The notes below the pieces were generated by a model that was not told the DNA's origin, did not search any database, and saw nothing but the letters and a program-made list of their open reading frames with translations. A program made the translations under genes and the position numbers. Source: Gemmobacter serpentinus (GTDB taxonomy: Bacteria > Pseudomonadota > Alphaproteobacteria > Rhodobacterales > Rhodobacteraceae). Taken from it: a stretch of 64,000 bases of DNA. Each line of letters starts with the position of its first letter. The first letter of the stretch is position 1. Shown here one piece after another: positions 29,470-38,958 of this stretch. The stretch lies in assembly GCF_008973825.1 (NCBI RefSeq), contig NZ_WCHR01000012.1:62001-126000 (forward strand), written 5' to 3'.

Positions 29470-29582
29470 TTTGCAGAATATTGCTGAGAAGGATCGCAAA
29501 TTTTTGCAAAGTCATTTGATCTGCCAAGTTCCACAAGACGCGGCGAAAAATTTGCAAAGTTTTCCAGAATCGCAGTTTGCGA
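29470..29582. promoter_or_regulatory. Repeated TTTGCAAA-type boxes upstream of prpE
   Basis: Perfect TTTGCAAA at 29503-29510 and 29551-29558; near matches at 29470-29477 (TTTGCAGA), 29493-29500 (ATCGCAAA) and 29575-29582 (GTTTGCGA). Three adjacent pairs are spaced with 2-base gaps. The half-site equals that known for short-chain fatty acyl-CoA regulators such as PccR, whose published spacing is 4 (from memory). Confidence 0.55.
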
Positions 29583-29601
29583 CCGCTGTGAAGTGAGTCG
29601 G

Positions 29602-30345
29602 CTAAAGCTGGATATGGATGTGATCGTCATGCCGGGCGGCGCGGCAGCCCTGAAAGCGCAGACGCGGGTCGGAAAGGCCAAGGTGCGTGGCCAAAGCAGG
29701 CTCGATGAACATCCGGCCCAAGCGGGGATCGGTCAGCAGCGCCCGCGCCAGGGCCGTGGTGCGGGCTGGCTCCATCGGGCGGACGGGATAGAGGTGTTGC
29801 AACCAGCGCAGATCCCATCGCAGCGTCGGAAAGGAGGGCGGGCAGGTGTTGTGCGCCAAGGCTTCAAAGGCGAAGTAGCCCAAGGGCGCGCGGGTCTGGC
29901 CGGGAAGATATGTGCCCGTCGGGGACTGGTAGTAGAAGGCAAGATCCAGCTTGTCGCCATCATCATGCGACAGATGCGGCAAAAGCGGCATTCCCTTCAG
30001 GAAGGGAAAGCCGCCATCCAGCGCCAGCGTGACCGTGCCGGGATAATCATCCGCCACCCGCTGCGCCGCATCCCGCGCCAGATCGGCCAAGTCTGGTGCG
30101 ACGAAGTTGCGCATGGCCACGCAATAGAAGGCAGATTGCATGTGCAACACATCGCCCTGACAGGGCAGGGGCTCACGACCCAATAGCGGGGCCGCAACCT
30201 GCGCCACGCCCCAAAACAGCAGATAGATCAGCAGAAACACCCGCCAGCGCCAGCGGGTGACAAGGGCAAGTGCCCATGCCAGCCCGCCAAGCTGGGTCAG
30301 CAGCGTCAGCGCCAGAATGACCAGCGCATGGAGCGCCAGTTTCAT
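29602..30345 (-). CDS. Membrane-anchored LAS-type (MepA-like) metallopeptidase-like protein
   Basis: A 247-residue protein with two N-terminal hydrophobic stretches (residues 3-30 and 35-53), then a periplasmic part. Near residue 125 it has HLSHDDGDKLDLAFYY, matching the HxxxxxxD zinc motif of the Lysostaphin/D-Ala-D-Ala/Shh (LAS) fold, and at the C-terminus ARHDDHIHIQL, closely resembling the MepA segment with HxH. This suggests a peptidoglycan endopeptidase or amidase-like enzyme. It is unlike MepA in having membrane anchors and no signal-cleavable form. Sits 4 bases downstream of maeB stop on the same strand. Confidence 0.6.
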   Translation of the reverse strand: MKLALHALVILALTLLTQLGGLAWALALVTRWRWRVFLLIYLLFWGVAQVAAPLLGREPLPCQGDVLHMQSAFYCVAMRNFVAPDLADLARDAAQRVADDYPGTVTLALDGGFPFLKGMPLLPHLSHDDGDKLDLAFYYQSPTGTYLPGQTRAPLGYFAFEALAHNTCPPSFPTLRWDLRWLQHLYPVRPMEPARTTALARALLTDPRLGRMFIEPALATHLGLSDPRLRFQGCRAARHDDHIHIQL

Positions 30346-30349
30346 CGCC

Positions 30350-32638
30350 TTAGCTGGAATGGGCGTAATGTGCGACCGGGGTGCCTGCGATGGCCGAGAC
30401 GTTCAGCAAGCCGCGCGCGGTAATCGAGGGTGTCACGATATGCGCCTTGTTGCCCATGCCCATCAGGATCGGCCCGACCTCCAGCCCGCCTGCCTTCATC
30501 CGCAGGATGTTGCGTGCGGCGTTGGCGGCATCGGAATAGGCAAAGACCAGAATATTCGCGGCCTTTTCCAGCCGTGAAGACGGCAGCATCCGCGCCCGCA
30601 GCTCCGGGTCGAGGGCGGCATCAAGGCTCATTTCGCCTTCATAAAGGAAGCTGCGCGTCTCGCTATCAAGGATCTCCAGCGCCGCGCGCATCCGCCGTCC
30701 GCTATCGGTATCCAGGTTGCCGAAGTTGGAATGGCTGCACAAAGCCACTTTCGGCGTCACGCCAAAGCGCTTGGCATGGCGCACCGCCCCCAGCACGGTT
30801 TGGGCGATCTGTTCCGGGGTCGGCACCGGGTTCACCTGCGTATCGGCGATGAACAGTGGCCCGTCCTCCATGATCATCAAGGACAGCGCGCCATGGGCCG
30901 ACAGGCCGCAGCGCCCCAGCACCTCGGTCACATATTTCAGGTGCCACAGATATTGCCCGAAGGTGCCGCAGATCAGGCTTTCCGCATCGCCGCGATGCAC
31001 GGCAATCGCGCCGATGGCGGTGGAATTGGTGCGCATGATGGCGCGCGCCAGATCCGGGGTGACGCCCTGGCGCGCCATCAGCTCGTGATAGCTTTGCCAG
31101 TAGTCGCGGTAGCGGGCATCGCTTTCGGGGTTCACGATCTCGAAATCGCGATCTGGCCGGATCGACAGGCCCGCCCGTTCGGCGCGGCGCGCGATGACCT
31201 CGGGGCGGCCGATCAGGATCGGCTTGTCGGTCATCTCTTCCAGCATGGCGTTGGCCGCGCGCAAGACGCGCTCATCCTCGCCTTCGGCAAAGATGATACG
31301 GCGTTCGGCCTGCCGCGCGGCTTCAAAAACCGGGCGCATGATCAGGGCGGATTTGAAGACCGAGCCGTTCAGCTTGTCGCGGTAAGCATCCAGATCGGCG
31401 ATCGGGCGGGTAGCGACCCCCGTGTCCATCGCGGCCTTGGCGACCGCACTGGCCACCACGCCGATCAGACGCGGATCGAACGGTTTGGGGATCAGGTAAT
31501 CCGGGCCGAAGCTCAGCTTTTCGCCCTGATAGGCGGCGGCGGCCTCGGCGCTGGTGGTGGCGCGGGCAAGCGCCGCGATGCCCTCGATACAGGCCAGTTG
31601 CATCGCATCATTGATCTGGGTCGCGCCCACATCAAGTGCGCCCCGGAAGATGAAGGGGAAGCACAGCACGTTATTGACCTGATTGGGAAAATCAGACCGG
31701 CCGGTGGCGATGATCGCCCCCGGTGCCACGGCGCGGACCGCATCGGGCAGGATTTCGGGCGTGGGGTTGGCCAGGGCGAAGATGATCGGGTTCGGCGCCA
31801 TGCGCGCGACCATTTCAGGTTTCAGCACACCCGGCCCGGACAGGCCAAGGAACAGATCCGCGCCTTCGATCACCTCATCCAGCGTCCGCTTGTCGGAGGC
31901 CTGCGCATAGGCCGCTTTCTGCGGGTTCATGTCGATCTCGCGGCCCTCATGGACCAGACCGTGAATGTCGCAAAGCCAGACATTCTCGCGCTTCACGCCC
32001 AGCTTCAGCAGCATGTTCAGGCAGGCAATGCCCGCAGCCCCGCCGCCGGTCGAGACGATCTTGATCTGGTCAAAGGCCTTGCCTGCCACATGCAGCGCAT
32101 TGGTCGCGGCAGCCCCTACCACGATGGCCGTGCCATGCTGGTCGTCATGGAAGACCGGGATGTTCATCTTCTCACGGCAGAGCTTTTCGACGATGAAGCA
32201 ATCGGGGGCCTTGATGTCTTCAAGGTTGATTGCGCCAAAGGTCGGCTCCAGCGCGCAGACGATTTCCGCCAGCTTCACCGGGTCTGGCTCATTTAGTTCA
32301 ATGTCAAAACAATCGATATTGGCGAATTTCTTGAAGAGGACCGCCTTGCCCTCCATCACCGGCTTTGAGGCCAGCGCACCAATATTGCCAAGACCCAGCA
32401 CGGCGGTGCCATTGGTGACCACGGCAACCAGATTTCCCCTTGCGGTGTAGCGGCTGGCGGTTGCGGGATCGGCCTTGATCTCCAGGCAGGCTTCGGCCAC
32501 GCCGGGGCTATAGGCGCGGCTCAGGTCGCGGCCATTGGCCAGCGGCTTGGTCGCACGGATCTCCAGCTTTCCGGGTTTGGGAAACTCGTGATAATCCAGT
32601 GCCGCCTGGCGGATCGCGTCGTGCCGTGCCTCGTCCAT
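30350..32638 (-). CDS. maeB: NADP-dependent malic enzyme with phosphotransacetylase-like tail
   Basis: A 762-residue protein of the MaeB type: N-terminal malic domain ([36 protein letters not shown]), NAD(P) domain ([20 protein letters not shown]), and residues about 430-762 resembling phosphate acetyltransferase ([19 protein letters not shown]). It oxidatively decarboxylates malate to pyruvate with NADPH gain; the tail is regulatory rather than catalytic in studied members. GGAGGG precedes the start. The LAS-like gene follows in 4 bases. Confidence 0.95.
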   Translation of the reverse strand: MDEARHDAIRQAALDYHEFPKPGKLEIRATKPLANGRDLSRAYSPGVAEACLEIKADPATASRYTARGNLVAVVTNGTAVLGLGNIGALASKPVMEGKAVLFKKFANIDCFDIELNEPDPVKLAEIVCALEPTFGAINLEDIKAPDCFIVEKLCREKMNIPVFHDDQHGTAIVVGAAATNALHVAGKAFDQIKIVSTGGGAAGIACLNMLLKLGVKRENVWLCDIHGLVHEGREIDMNPQKAAYAQASDKRTLDEVIEGADLFLGLSGPGVLKPEMVARMAPNPIIFALANPTPEILPDAVRAVAPGAIIATGRSDFPNQVNNVLCFPFIFRGALDVGATQINDAMQLACIEGIAALARATTSAEAAAAYQGEKLSFGPDYLIPKPFDPRLIGVVASAVAKAAMDTGVATRPIADLDAYRDKLNGSVFKSALIMRPVFEAARQAERRIIFAEGEDERVLRAANAMLEEMTDKPILIGRPEVIARRAERAGLSIRPDRDFEIVNPESDARYRDYWQSYHELMARQGVTPDLARAIMRTNSTAIGAIAVHRGDAESLICGTFGQYLWHLKYVTEVLGRCGLSAHGALSLMIMEDGPLFIADTQVNPVPTPEQIAQTVLGAVRHAKRFGVTPKVALCSHSNFGNLDTDSGRRMRAALEILDSETRSFLYEGEMSLDAALDPELRARMLPSSRLEKAANILVFAYSDAANAARNILRMKAGGLEVGPILMGMGNKAHIVTPSITARGLLNVSAIAGTPVAHYAHSS

Positions 32639-32732
32639 GATACCCTCCCGAAATTTGGTTTGGCCTTAAACCATCCGGTTTGCGATGCAAGCCGGAAGGC
32701 ACGCTGGGCCGCTCCTCCGCGCGCAGTGTGGC

Positions 32733-32764
32733 GGTTTTCCACCGATCCGCAATGGTGGAAAACC
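32733..32764. promoter_or_regulatory. Inverted repeat GGTTTTCCACC-N10-GGTGGAAAACC
   Basis: Perfect 11-bp arms at 32733-32743 and 32754-32764 in the divergent maeB/cdd gap. Could be an operator or a leader hairpin. Confidence 0.4.
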
Positions 32765-32848
32765 ACAGGTCTGTTTCAGTTTTTTGGCAAGGGCCGGGGC
32801 GCGCACGCTGGCACCGCTTGCCACCGCCGGGGCGGCAGCGCACAATCG

Positions 32849-32862
32849 TGACCAATTGGTCA
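32849..32862. promoter_or_regulatory. 14-bp palindrome TGACCAATTGGTCA before cdd
   Basis: Perfect palindrome ending 16 bases before the cdd ATG. Suitable as an operator for the salvage operon; FadR/GntR-type regulators favour GGT-N-ACC-like half sites, but the protein is unknown. Confidence 0.5.
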
Positions 32863-32878
32863 AACCCCGGAGAGCCAG

Positions 32879-33283
32879 ATGTCGCTGTTGCAGGCCGCCA
32901 CTGATGTGCGCGAAAATGCCTATGTGCCCTATTCCCGCTTCAAGGTGGGGGCGGCGTTGCGCACGGCGGGTGGCGCGGTGCATGTCGGCTGCAATGTGGA
33001 AAACGTGGCTTACCCAGAAGGCACCTGCGCCGAGGCGGGCGCAATTGCCGCCATGTGCGCGGCAGGTGATCGCGAGATTGTCGAGATGCTGGTGATCGCC
33101 GACAGCCCCTCGCCGGTGCCGCCCTGTGGCGGCTGCCGCCAGAAGATTGCGGAATTTGCGGGGCAGGACGTTGTCGTCACGCTCTGCACCACCGATGGCC
33201 AGTCGCGCCAGATGACGGTGGCTGAATTGCTGCCCGGGCAGTTCACCCAGGCCCATATGGCGAAAACCGCCGAGGCAGAATGA
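32879..33283 (+). CDS. cdd: Cytidine deaminase
   Basis: A 134-residue homotetrameric-type enzyme converting cytidine and deoxycytidine to uridines. Substrate loop YSRFKVGAALRT, zinc and catalytic residues in TCAEAGAIAAM (Cys and Glu) and PPCGGCRQKIAEF (two Cys). GGAGAGCC precedes the ATG. Its stop overlaps deoA by ATGA. First gene of a five-gene nucleoside salvage operon. Confidence 0.96.
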   Translation: MSLLQAATDVRENAYVPYSRFKVGAALRTAGGAVHVGCNVENVAYPEGTCAEAGAIAAMCAAGDREIVEMLVIADSPSPVPPCGGCRQKIAEFAGQDVVVTLCTTDGQSRQMTVAELLPGQFTQAHMAKTAEAE

Positions 33284-34590
33284 CCGAGGCGCGCCGCATC
33301 ATCGCGCAGATCCGGGATGGGCTTGTGCCGTCTGTGGAGGATTTGAGATGGTTCTCGCAAGGCCTTGCTTCGGGCGCGGTGACCGATGCGCAGGCCGGGG
33401 CCTTTGCCATGGCGGTGCTGCTGAAGGGCTTGGGCGAGGCTGGATGCGTCGCGCTGACCCGCGCCATGCGCGACAGTGGCGATGTGCTGCATTGGGATCT
33501 GCCCGGCCCGGTGATCGACAAGCATTCGACCGGCGGCATTGGCGACAGTGTCTCGCTGCTGCTGGCACCGGCGCTTGCGGTTTGCGGGGCCTTCGTGCCA
33601 ATGGTGTCTGGCCGGGGCCTTGGCCATACCGGCGGCACACTGGACAAGCTGGAGGCGATCCCCGGTTTTCGCACCGCGCTGCCTGAGGATGCGCTGCGCC
33701 GCCAGATCGCGGATCTGCGCTGCGCTATCGTGGCGGCCAGCGCGCAGATCGCCCCGGCGGATCGCCGTCTTTACGCCGTGCGCGATGTGACCGCGACCGT
33801 GGAAAGCGTTGATCTGATCACCGCCTCCATCCTGTCGAAGAAACTCGCCGCCGGGTTGGAGGCGCTGGTTCTGGATGTGAAGATGGGCTCTGGCGCCTTC
33901 ATGCCTGACATGGACCGGGCCGAGGCCTTGGCGCAGGCGCTGGTGCGCACCGCCAATGGTGCGGGCTGCAAGACCGCGGCGCTGATCACCGATATGTCCC
34001 AGCCGCTGGCGTCCACCGCCGGGAACGCGTTGGAGGTGATCGAGGTGATGGAGACCTTGACCGGCGGCGCGGTGAATGCGCGGCTTTGGGATCTGACCTG
34101 CGCCCTTGGCGGCGAGGCGCTGGCGCTGGCGGGCATGGTGACCGATGCCGAAGAGGGCGAGGGGATGATTGCCGAGGCGCTGGACAGCGGTGCCGCTGCC
34201 GAACGGTTCGGTCAGATGGTGGCGGCGCAGGGCGGACCGCATGATTTCGTGGATTGCTATGCCGACCGCCTGCCGGGCGCGCCGGTGCTTCGCGAGGTGC
34301 CGTGCCCCGATGCGGGGGTGGTGGTGGCGATTGACGGCTTTGCTCTGGGCCAAGTGGTGGTCGGGCTGGGCGGCGGGCGGCTGCGCGAGGGCGACCGGAT
34401 CAACCCGACCGTCGGTCTGTCGGATATGGTCGGGCTTGGCGCGGTGATGCATCGCGGCGTGCCGCTGGCCCGCATCCATGCCGCAACCGATGCGGATGCG
34501 GATCGCGCGGTGGCGCAGGTGCTTGCGGCCTATCAATTGGGTGAGGCGGCCCCTTTGCCGCCTTTGGTGTTCAAAAGGGTGGGGCCATGA
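33280..34590 (+). CDS. deoA: Thymidine phosphorylase
   Basis: A 436-residue enzyme of the class II pyrimidine nucleoside phosphorylase family. The phosphate motif is KHSTGGIGDSVSLLLAP, with SGRGLGHTGGTLDKLEAI and SKKLAAGLEALVLDVKMGSG further on. It cleaves thymidine to thymine and deoxyribose-1-phosphate. Overlaps cdd and deoB each by 4 bases (ATGA). Confidence 0.96.
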   Translation: MTEARRIIAQIRDGLVPSVEDLRWFSQGLASGAVTDAQAGAFAMAVLLKGLGEAGCVALTRAMRDSGDVLHWDLPGPVIDKHSTGGIGDSVSLLLAPALAVCGAFVPMVSGRGLGHTGGTLDKLEAIPGFRTALPEDALRRQIADLRCAIVAASAQIAPADRRLYAVRDVTATVESVDLITASILSKKLAAGLEALVLDVKMGSGAFMPDMDRAEALAQALVRTANGAGCKTAALITDMSQPLASTAGNALEVIEVMETLTGGAVNARLWDLTCALGGEALALAGMVTDAEEGEGMIAEALDSGAAAERFGQMVAAQGGPHDFVDCYADRLPGAPVLREVPCPDAGVVVAIDGFALGQVVVGLGGGRLREGDRINPTVGLSDMVGLGAVMHRGVPLARIHAATDADADRAVAQVLAAYQLGEAAPLPPLVFKRVGP

Positions 34591-35798
34591 GCCGGGCATT
34601 TCTGATCGTGCTGGATTCCGTGGGCATTGGCGGCGCGCCGGATGCTGCCGATTTTGCCTCGGGCGGGGTGCCCGATACCGGGGCGAACACCCTTGGCCAT
34701 ATTGCCCGCGAATGCGCGGCGGGCCGGGCCGAGGATGGGCGTTCCGGCCCGTTGCGCCTGCCGGTGCTGGATGGTCTGGGGCTTGGGGCCGCGCTGCGGC
34801 TGGCCTCCGGCGCGCCGTCACCGGGCCTTGAGGCCACGCCCATCGGGCTTTGGGGGGCGGCGACCGAGGTGTCGAAGGGCAAGGACACGCCTTCGGGGCA
34901 TTGGGAACTGGCCGGGGTGCCGGTGCCGTGGGACTGGACCTATTTCCCTGACGCGCAGCCCGCCTTTCCGGCGGATGTGGTGGCAGAGGTCTGCCGTCTG
35001 GCGGGCGTCGAGGGCATCCTTGGCAATTGCCATGACAGCGGCACCGCCATCATCGACCGTCTTGGGGCAGAGCATCTGACGACCGGCTGGCCGATCTGCT
35101 ATACTTCCGCCGATAGCGTGTTCCAGATCGCCGCGCATGAAGAGGTCTTCGGGCTGGAGCGTCTGGTGAACCTGTGTCGCGATCTGTCGCCCCTGTTGCA
35201 TGGGCGTCGGGTGGGACGTGTGATCGCGCGGCCTTTCCTTGGTGCGCCGGGGGCGTTTGCCCGCACACCGAACCGGCGCGATTTCGCCATTGCGCCGCCC
35301 GCGCCGACGCTGCTGGATTGGGCCTCCGGGGCCGGACGGCAGACCCATGCCATCGGCAAGATCGGCGATATCTTCTCGCATCGCGGCATCGGCAAGCTGC
35401 ATAAGGGCAAGGATGACGCTGCACTTTTCGATCATCTGGACCGCCTTGCAAGCGATGCTGAGCCAGGCAGTTTTACATTTGCGAACTTTGTGGAGTTTGA
35501 CAGCAATTTCGGCCATCGCCGTGACGTGTCGGGCTATGCCCGCGCGCTGGAATGGTTCGATGCGCGTGTGGGGCACTTCCTGACGCTGCTGCAACCCGGT
35601 GACATGGCCGTCTTCACCGCCGATCACGGCAATGATCCGACATGGTTCGGCACCGAACACACCCGTGAAAGGGTGCCGGTTCTGGTGGCAGGTAAGGGTC
35701 CGGGCACGCTTGACCTTTGCGCCTTTGCCGATGTGGCGGCCAGCATCGCACATCACCTGCAGATCCCGGCGCAAGGGCCGGGGCGGAGCTTTCTATGA
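34587..35798 (+). CDS. deoB: Phosphopentomutase
   Basis: A 403-residue alkaline-phosphatase-superfamily enzyme that moves phosphate between C1 and C5 of (deoxy)ribose. Metal residues: FLIVLDSVGIGGAPDA, GKDTPSGHWELAGV, FNLVDFD-like FVEFDSNFGHRRD, and TADHGNDPTWFGTEHTRE. Length is normal. ATGA junctions with deoA and add. Confidence 0.97.
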   Translation: MSRAFLIVLDSVGIGGAPDAADFASGGVPDTGANTLGHIARECAAGRAEDGRSGPLRLPVLDGLGLGAALRLASGAPSPGLEATPIGLWGAATEVSKGKDTPSGHWELAGVPVPWDWTYFPDAQPAFPADVVAEVCRLAGVEGILGNCHDSGTAIIDRLGAEHLTTGWPICYTSADSVFQIAAHEEVFGLERLVNLCRDLSPLLHGRRVGRVIARPFLGAPGAFARTPNRRDFAIAPPAPTLLDWASGAGRQTHAIGKIGDIFSHRGIGKLHKGKDDAALFDHLDRLASDAEPGSFTFANFVEFDSNFGHRRDVSGYARALEWFDARVGHFLTLLQPGDMAVFTADHGNDPTWFGTEHTRERVPVLVAGKGPGTLDLCAFADVAASIAHHLQIPAQGPGRSFL

Positions 35799-36784
35799 GT
35801 TTGACATCACAGCCGAAACTGGAACTGCACCTGCATCTGGAAGGGGCGGCACCGCCCGCCTTCATTCGCGGATTGGCGGCAGAAAAGCACGAGGATATCT
35901 CGGGCATCTTCAACGAGACGGGGGGCTATGCCTATCGCGATTTCTGGCATTTCCTGAAGGTTTATGAGGCCGCGACCTCGGTCCTGACCAGCCCGGAGGA
36001 TTACCGCCGCCTGACCCTTGCGGTGCTTGAGGAAAGTGCCGCAAGTGGCGTGATCTACAGTGAAACCTTCATCTCGCCCGATTTCTGTGGCGGGCGCGAT
36101 CTGGTCGCCTGGCGCGAATATCTGGCGGCCATCGAGGAGGCCGCCGCCGAGGCCGAGGCGAAGATGGGCGTAACGCTGCGCGCCATCATCACACCGATCC
36201 GCCATTTCGGCCCCGACAAGGCGCGCGAGGTCGCGATCTGCGCGGCCGAGACGGCCGGTCGTTTCGTAACCGGATTTGGCATTGGCGGCGACGAGAAATC
36301 GGGCGAGCCTGCCGATTTTCTCTGGGCGTTCGATTGCGCGCGCGAGGCCGGGCTCGGCATCACCGCCCATGCCGGGGAATGGCGCGGGCCCGACCATATC
36401 CGCGATACGTTGCGGGCGCTGAACCCGTCGCGCATCGGTCATGGCGTCCGCGCCATCGAGGATCTGGCGCTGGTCGATGAGCTGGCCGAACGTGGCACCG
36501 TGCTGGAGGTCTGCCCGGGGTCGAATATCGCGCTCGGGATCTATCCGGACTGGCGCAAGCATCCCATCGGCCAGCTCTATGACCGGGGTGTAAAGGTCAC
36601 CGTCTCCACCGATGATCCGCCGTTTTTCCACACCACCATGGCCCGCGAATGGGATCGGCTGGCAGATGCCCTTGACTGGGATCAGGGCGTGTTCGACACG
36701 CTGAACCGGACAGCCCTTGACGCCGCCTTCTGCGACGCCGACACCAAAGCCAAGATCGCCAAGCAACTGGAGCCCCGCGCATGA
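35795..36784 (+). CDS. add: Adenosine deaminase
   Basis: A 329-residue metal-dependent deaminase. Zinc ligands and active site appear as [31 protein letters not shown] and [10 protein letters not shown]. It makes inosine from adenosine; adenine deaminases of the same family carry different residues here, so the adenosine substrate is likely but not proven. Shares ATGA overlaps with deoB and upp. Confidence 0.9.
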   Translation: MSLTSQPKLELHLHLEGAAPPAFIRGLAAEKHEDISGIFNETGGYAYRDFWHFLKVYEAATSVLTSPEDYRRLTLAVLEESAASGVIYSETFISPDFCGGRDLVAWREYLAAIEEAAAEAEAKMGVTLRAIITPIRHFGPDKAREVAICAAETAGRFVTGFGIGGDEKSGEPADFLWAFDCAREAGLGITAHAGEWRGPDHIRDTLRALNPSRIGHGVRAIEDLALVDELAERGTVLEVCPGSNIALGIYPDWRKHPIGQLYDRGVKVTVSTDDPPFFHTTMAREWDRLADALDWDQGVFDTLNRTALDAAFCDADTKAKIAKQLEPRA

Positions 36785-37413
36785 CCGAACATCTGACCGT
36801 CGTGAACCACCCGCTGGTTCAGCACAAGCTGACCATCATGCGCGACAAGGAGACCTCGACGGCCGGCTTTCGGCGTCTGCTGAAAGAGATCAGCCTGCTG
36901 CTGGCCTATGAGGTCACGCGCGAGCTGGACATGACCACGACGCGGATCGAAACCCCGATGCAGCCGATGGATGCGCCGACGTTGGACGGCAAGAAGCTGG
37001 CGCTGATTTCCATCCTGCGGGCGGGCAACGGATTGCTCGACGGCATTCTGGAACTGATCCCGGCGGCGCGTGTGGGTTTTGTCGGATTGTATCGCGACCC
37101 GGAAACGCTGAAACCCGTTCAATACTATTGCAAAGTTCCCGATCATCTGGATGAGCGCATCTGCATCGTCGTCGATCCGATGCTTGCCACCGGCAATTCT
37201 TCGGTGGCGGCGATCGATCTTCTGAAACAATCGGGCGCGAAAAATCTGCGCTTCCTGTGCCTTCTGGCGGCACCGGAAGGGGTGGCGCGCATGAAAGAGG
37301 CCCATCCTGACGTGCCGATTGTCACGGCATCGTTGGACAGCCACCTCAATGACCATGGATATATTGTTCCGGGGCTAGGGGATGCGGGCGACAGGATGTT
37401 TGGCACAAAATAA
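36781..37413 (+). CDS. upp: Uracil phosphoribosyltransferase
   Basis: A 210-residue enzyme forming UMP from uracil and PRPP. PRPP-binding segment [20 protein letters not shown]; other signatures [33 protein letters not shown], and C-terminal [17 protein letters not shown], typical of Upp. Last gene of the operon. The operon has no deoC or purine nucleoside phosphorylase. Confidence 0.97.
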   Translation: MTEHLTVVNHPLVQHKLTIMRDKETSTAGFRRLLKEISLLLAYEVTRELDMTTTRIETPMQPMDAPTLDGKKLALISILRAGNGLLDGILELIPAARVGFVGLYRDPETLKPVQYYCKVPDHLDERICIVVDPMLATGNSSVAAIDLLKQSGAKNLRFLCLLAAPEGVARMKEAHPDVPIVTASLDSHLNDHGYIVPGLGDAGDRMFGTK

Positions 37414-37479
37414 GGGATAACCCCTTTACTCGGCAACAATCCTGAGCCAGAATCACCCCCACGCTACATGGGGGTAGTC

Positions 37480-38877
37480 ATGCTTCGCAAGTTTATGACG
37501 GCTGCGGTTCTCGCGGCCGTATCAGGGATTACTGTTTCTAACGCCCAGACGGTTGGCCAGATCGGCGGACCGAAAGAGCTGCCCCCTGCCGGGTTCAAAG
37601 GCCAGATGTATGTCGATAGCCGCGGCTGCGTGTTTCTGCGCGCCGGTCTGAACGGCAGCACCAACTGGGTGCCGCGTGTCAGCCGGAACCGCAAGGCGCT
37701 GTGTGGCTATCCGCCGACGCTGGCCGCCATGGCCGCGCCGGTCGAGATTGCGACACCTGCCGAGATGGCCGCCGCTGTGGCAAGCGCCGCACCGACACCG
37801 GCACCCGCGCCGCGCGCCACCGGCAAGCCGCTGAACACCGTGGCCACGCTGACCACGCCCCCTGCCATTCGCGCAACCGGCACGCAGCGCCCGGTCGATC
37901 CGGCGCTGGCACGCGCGCTGCCCGCCCCGATCATGCCGCCCGCTGCCGTGATGATGGCGCAGGCCCCCGTCGCCTCGCGGATTGCACCGCCGGTCGCACA
38001 GGTCGCGCCGCCCTCGCAGGGTGTGGAATATCGTCAGGCCGGCCCCGGGCCGGGCCAGATCGGCTGTTATGCCTCCGCGCCGGTGCCAAAGGTGGTGGCG
38101 CTGTCCAATGGTGGCTCGGCTGTGCTTTGCACCAAGGGGGATGGCACGCTGAACGGCTTGCGCGCGCCGATCTATGGCAAGGTCGCCATGGGCGAGGGGC
38201 AGCGTGTCGGGGCAGGGCTTTACCCGCCTGCCGGGCAGAAAGTGGCCCGCGGCAATGTCAGCGCCGATCAGGCTGGCGTGTCGGGCCGGGCGACAGTCGT
38301 GTCGCGTGGCACAAATGTCGTGACCTATGTCGAGCCCCGCGTGGTGGTGGCCCAGGATGTCGTCGTGGTGCCGCAGGGCTACAAGCGCGCCTGGACCGAT
38401 GACCGGCTGAACCCCTATCGCGGGCTTGGCACGGCGCAGGGCCAATATGACCAGGATCAGGTCTGGACCCGCGATGTTCCGGCCCAGCTGGTGCCGCAGG
38501 GCCAGCCGCGTGTCGTGGTCTCGACCAAAGGCCAGCCCACTGGTCGTGTGCGCGTCTCCTCGGGGGGCAGCAACCTGCATGTCTCGTCGAAATCAGAGCC
38601 GCGCGTGCAGCTTGCCCCGGCACCGCAAGTGCAGGTCCAGGTCGCGCCGCGCGGTGGCTATTATGTTCAGGTCGGCACCTTTGGCGTTCCTGCCAATGCC
38701 GAGGGGGCCAAAGCCCGTCTGCGGGCCGCCGGGCTGCCCGTCGGCTCCGCCAAGGCGGTGAAGGGCGGCAAGGCGCTGCAAATGGTCATGGCCGGTCCCT
38801 TCGCGGATGCGGGTTCGGCGCAATCGGCACTGTCCATGGCGCGTTCTGCCGGGTTCGGCGACGCCTATATCCGCTGA
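37480..38877 (+). CDS. Exported SPOR-domain protein
   Basis: A 465-residue secreted protein. Signal peptide about residues 1-23 (MLRKFMTAAVLAAVSGITVS). The middle 300 residues are Ala/Pro/Val-rich, low-complexity, with a conserved N-terminal YVDSRGCVFLRAGLNGSTNW. The C-terminal 80 residues (YYVQVGTFGVPANAEGAKAR to FGDAYIR) are a SPOR domain that binds denuded septal glycan, so a division-site role is likely. GGGGG lies 5 bases before the 37480 ATG; the ATG at 37468 overlaps it. Confidence 0.88.
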   Translation: MLRKFMTAAVLAAVSGITVSNAQTVGQIGGPKELPPAGFKGQMYVDSRGCVFLRAGLNGSTNWVPRVSRNRKALCGYPPTLAAMAAPVEIATPAEMAAAVASAAPTPAPAPRATGKPLNTVATLTTPPAIRATGTQRPVDPALARALPAPIMPPAAVMMAQAPVASRIAPPVAQVAPPSQGVEYRQAGPGPGQIGCYASAPVPKVVALSNGGSAVLCTKGDGTLNGLRAPIYGKVAMGEGQRVGAGLYPPAGQKVARGNVSADQAGVSGRATVVSRGTNVVTYVEPRVVVAQDVVVVPQGYKRAWTDDRLNPYRGLGTAQGQYDQDQVWTRDVPAQLVPQGQPRVVVSTKGQPTGRVRVSSGGSNLHVSSKSEPRVQLAPAPQVQVQVAPRGGYYVQVGTFGVPANAEGAKARLRAAGLPVGSAKAVKGGKALQMVMAGPFADAGSAQSALSMARSAGFGDAYIR

Positions 38878-38897
38878 TTTCCGAGAATATCTTTCGT

Positions 38898-38930
38898 AAG
38901 GGCCCCTGCATCCGCTGCGGGGGCCTTTTG
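38898..38930 (+). terminator. Rho-independent terminator after the SPOR protein gene
   Basis: GGGCCCCTGCA and TGCGGGGGCC arms around TCCGC, with 5' A pair and TTTTGTG after; GC stem plus T tract. Confidence 0.8.
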
Positions 38931-38958
38931 TGTTAGGGCGTTTGCGTTGGGGAAGGGG

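Noticed and set aside
27469-29487. Long plus-strand open frame antisense to prpE
   Set aside because: prpE motifs are intact on the other strand; the frame has no ribosome site or recognisable domains.
29511-29524. TTGATCTGCCAAG-like sequence as an FNR box
   Set aside because: The right half does not match ATCAA, and the region is better explained by the TTTGCAAA boxes.
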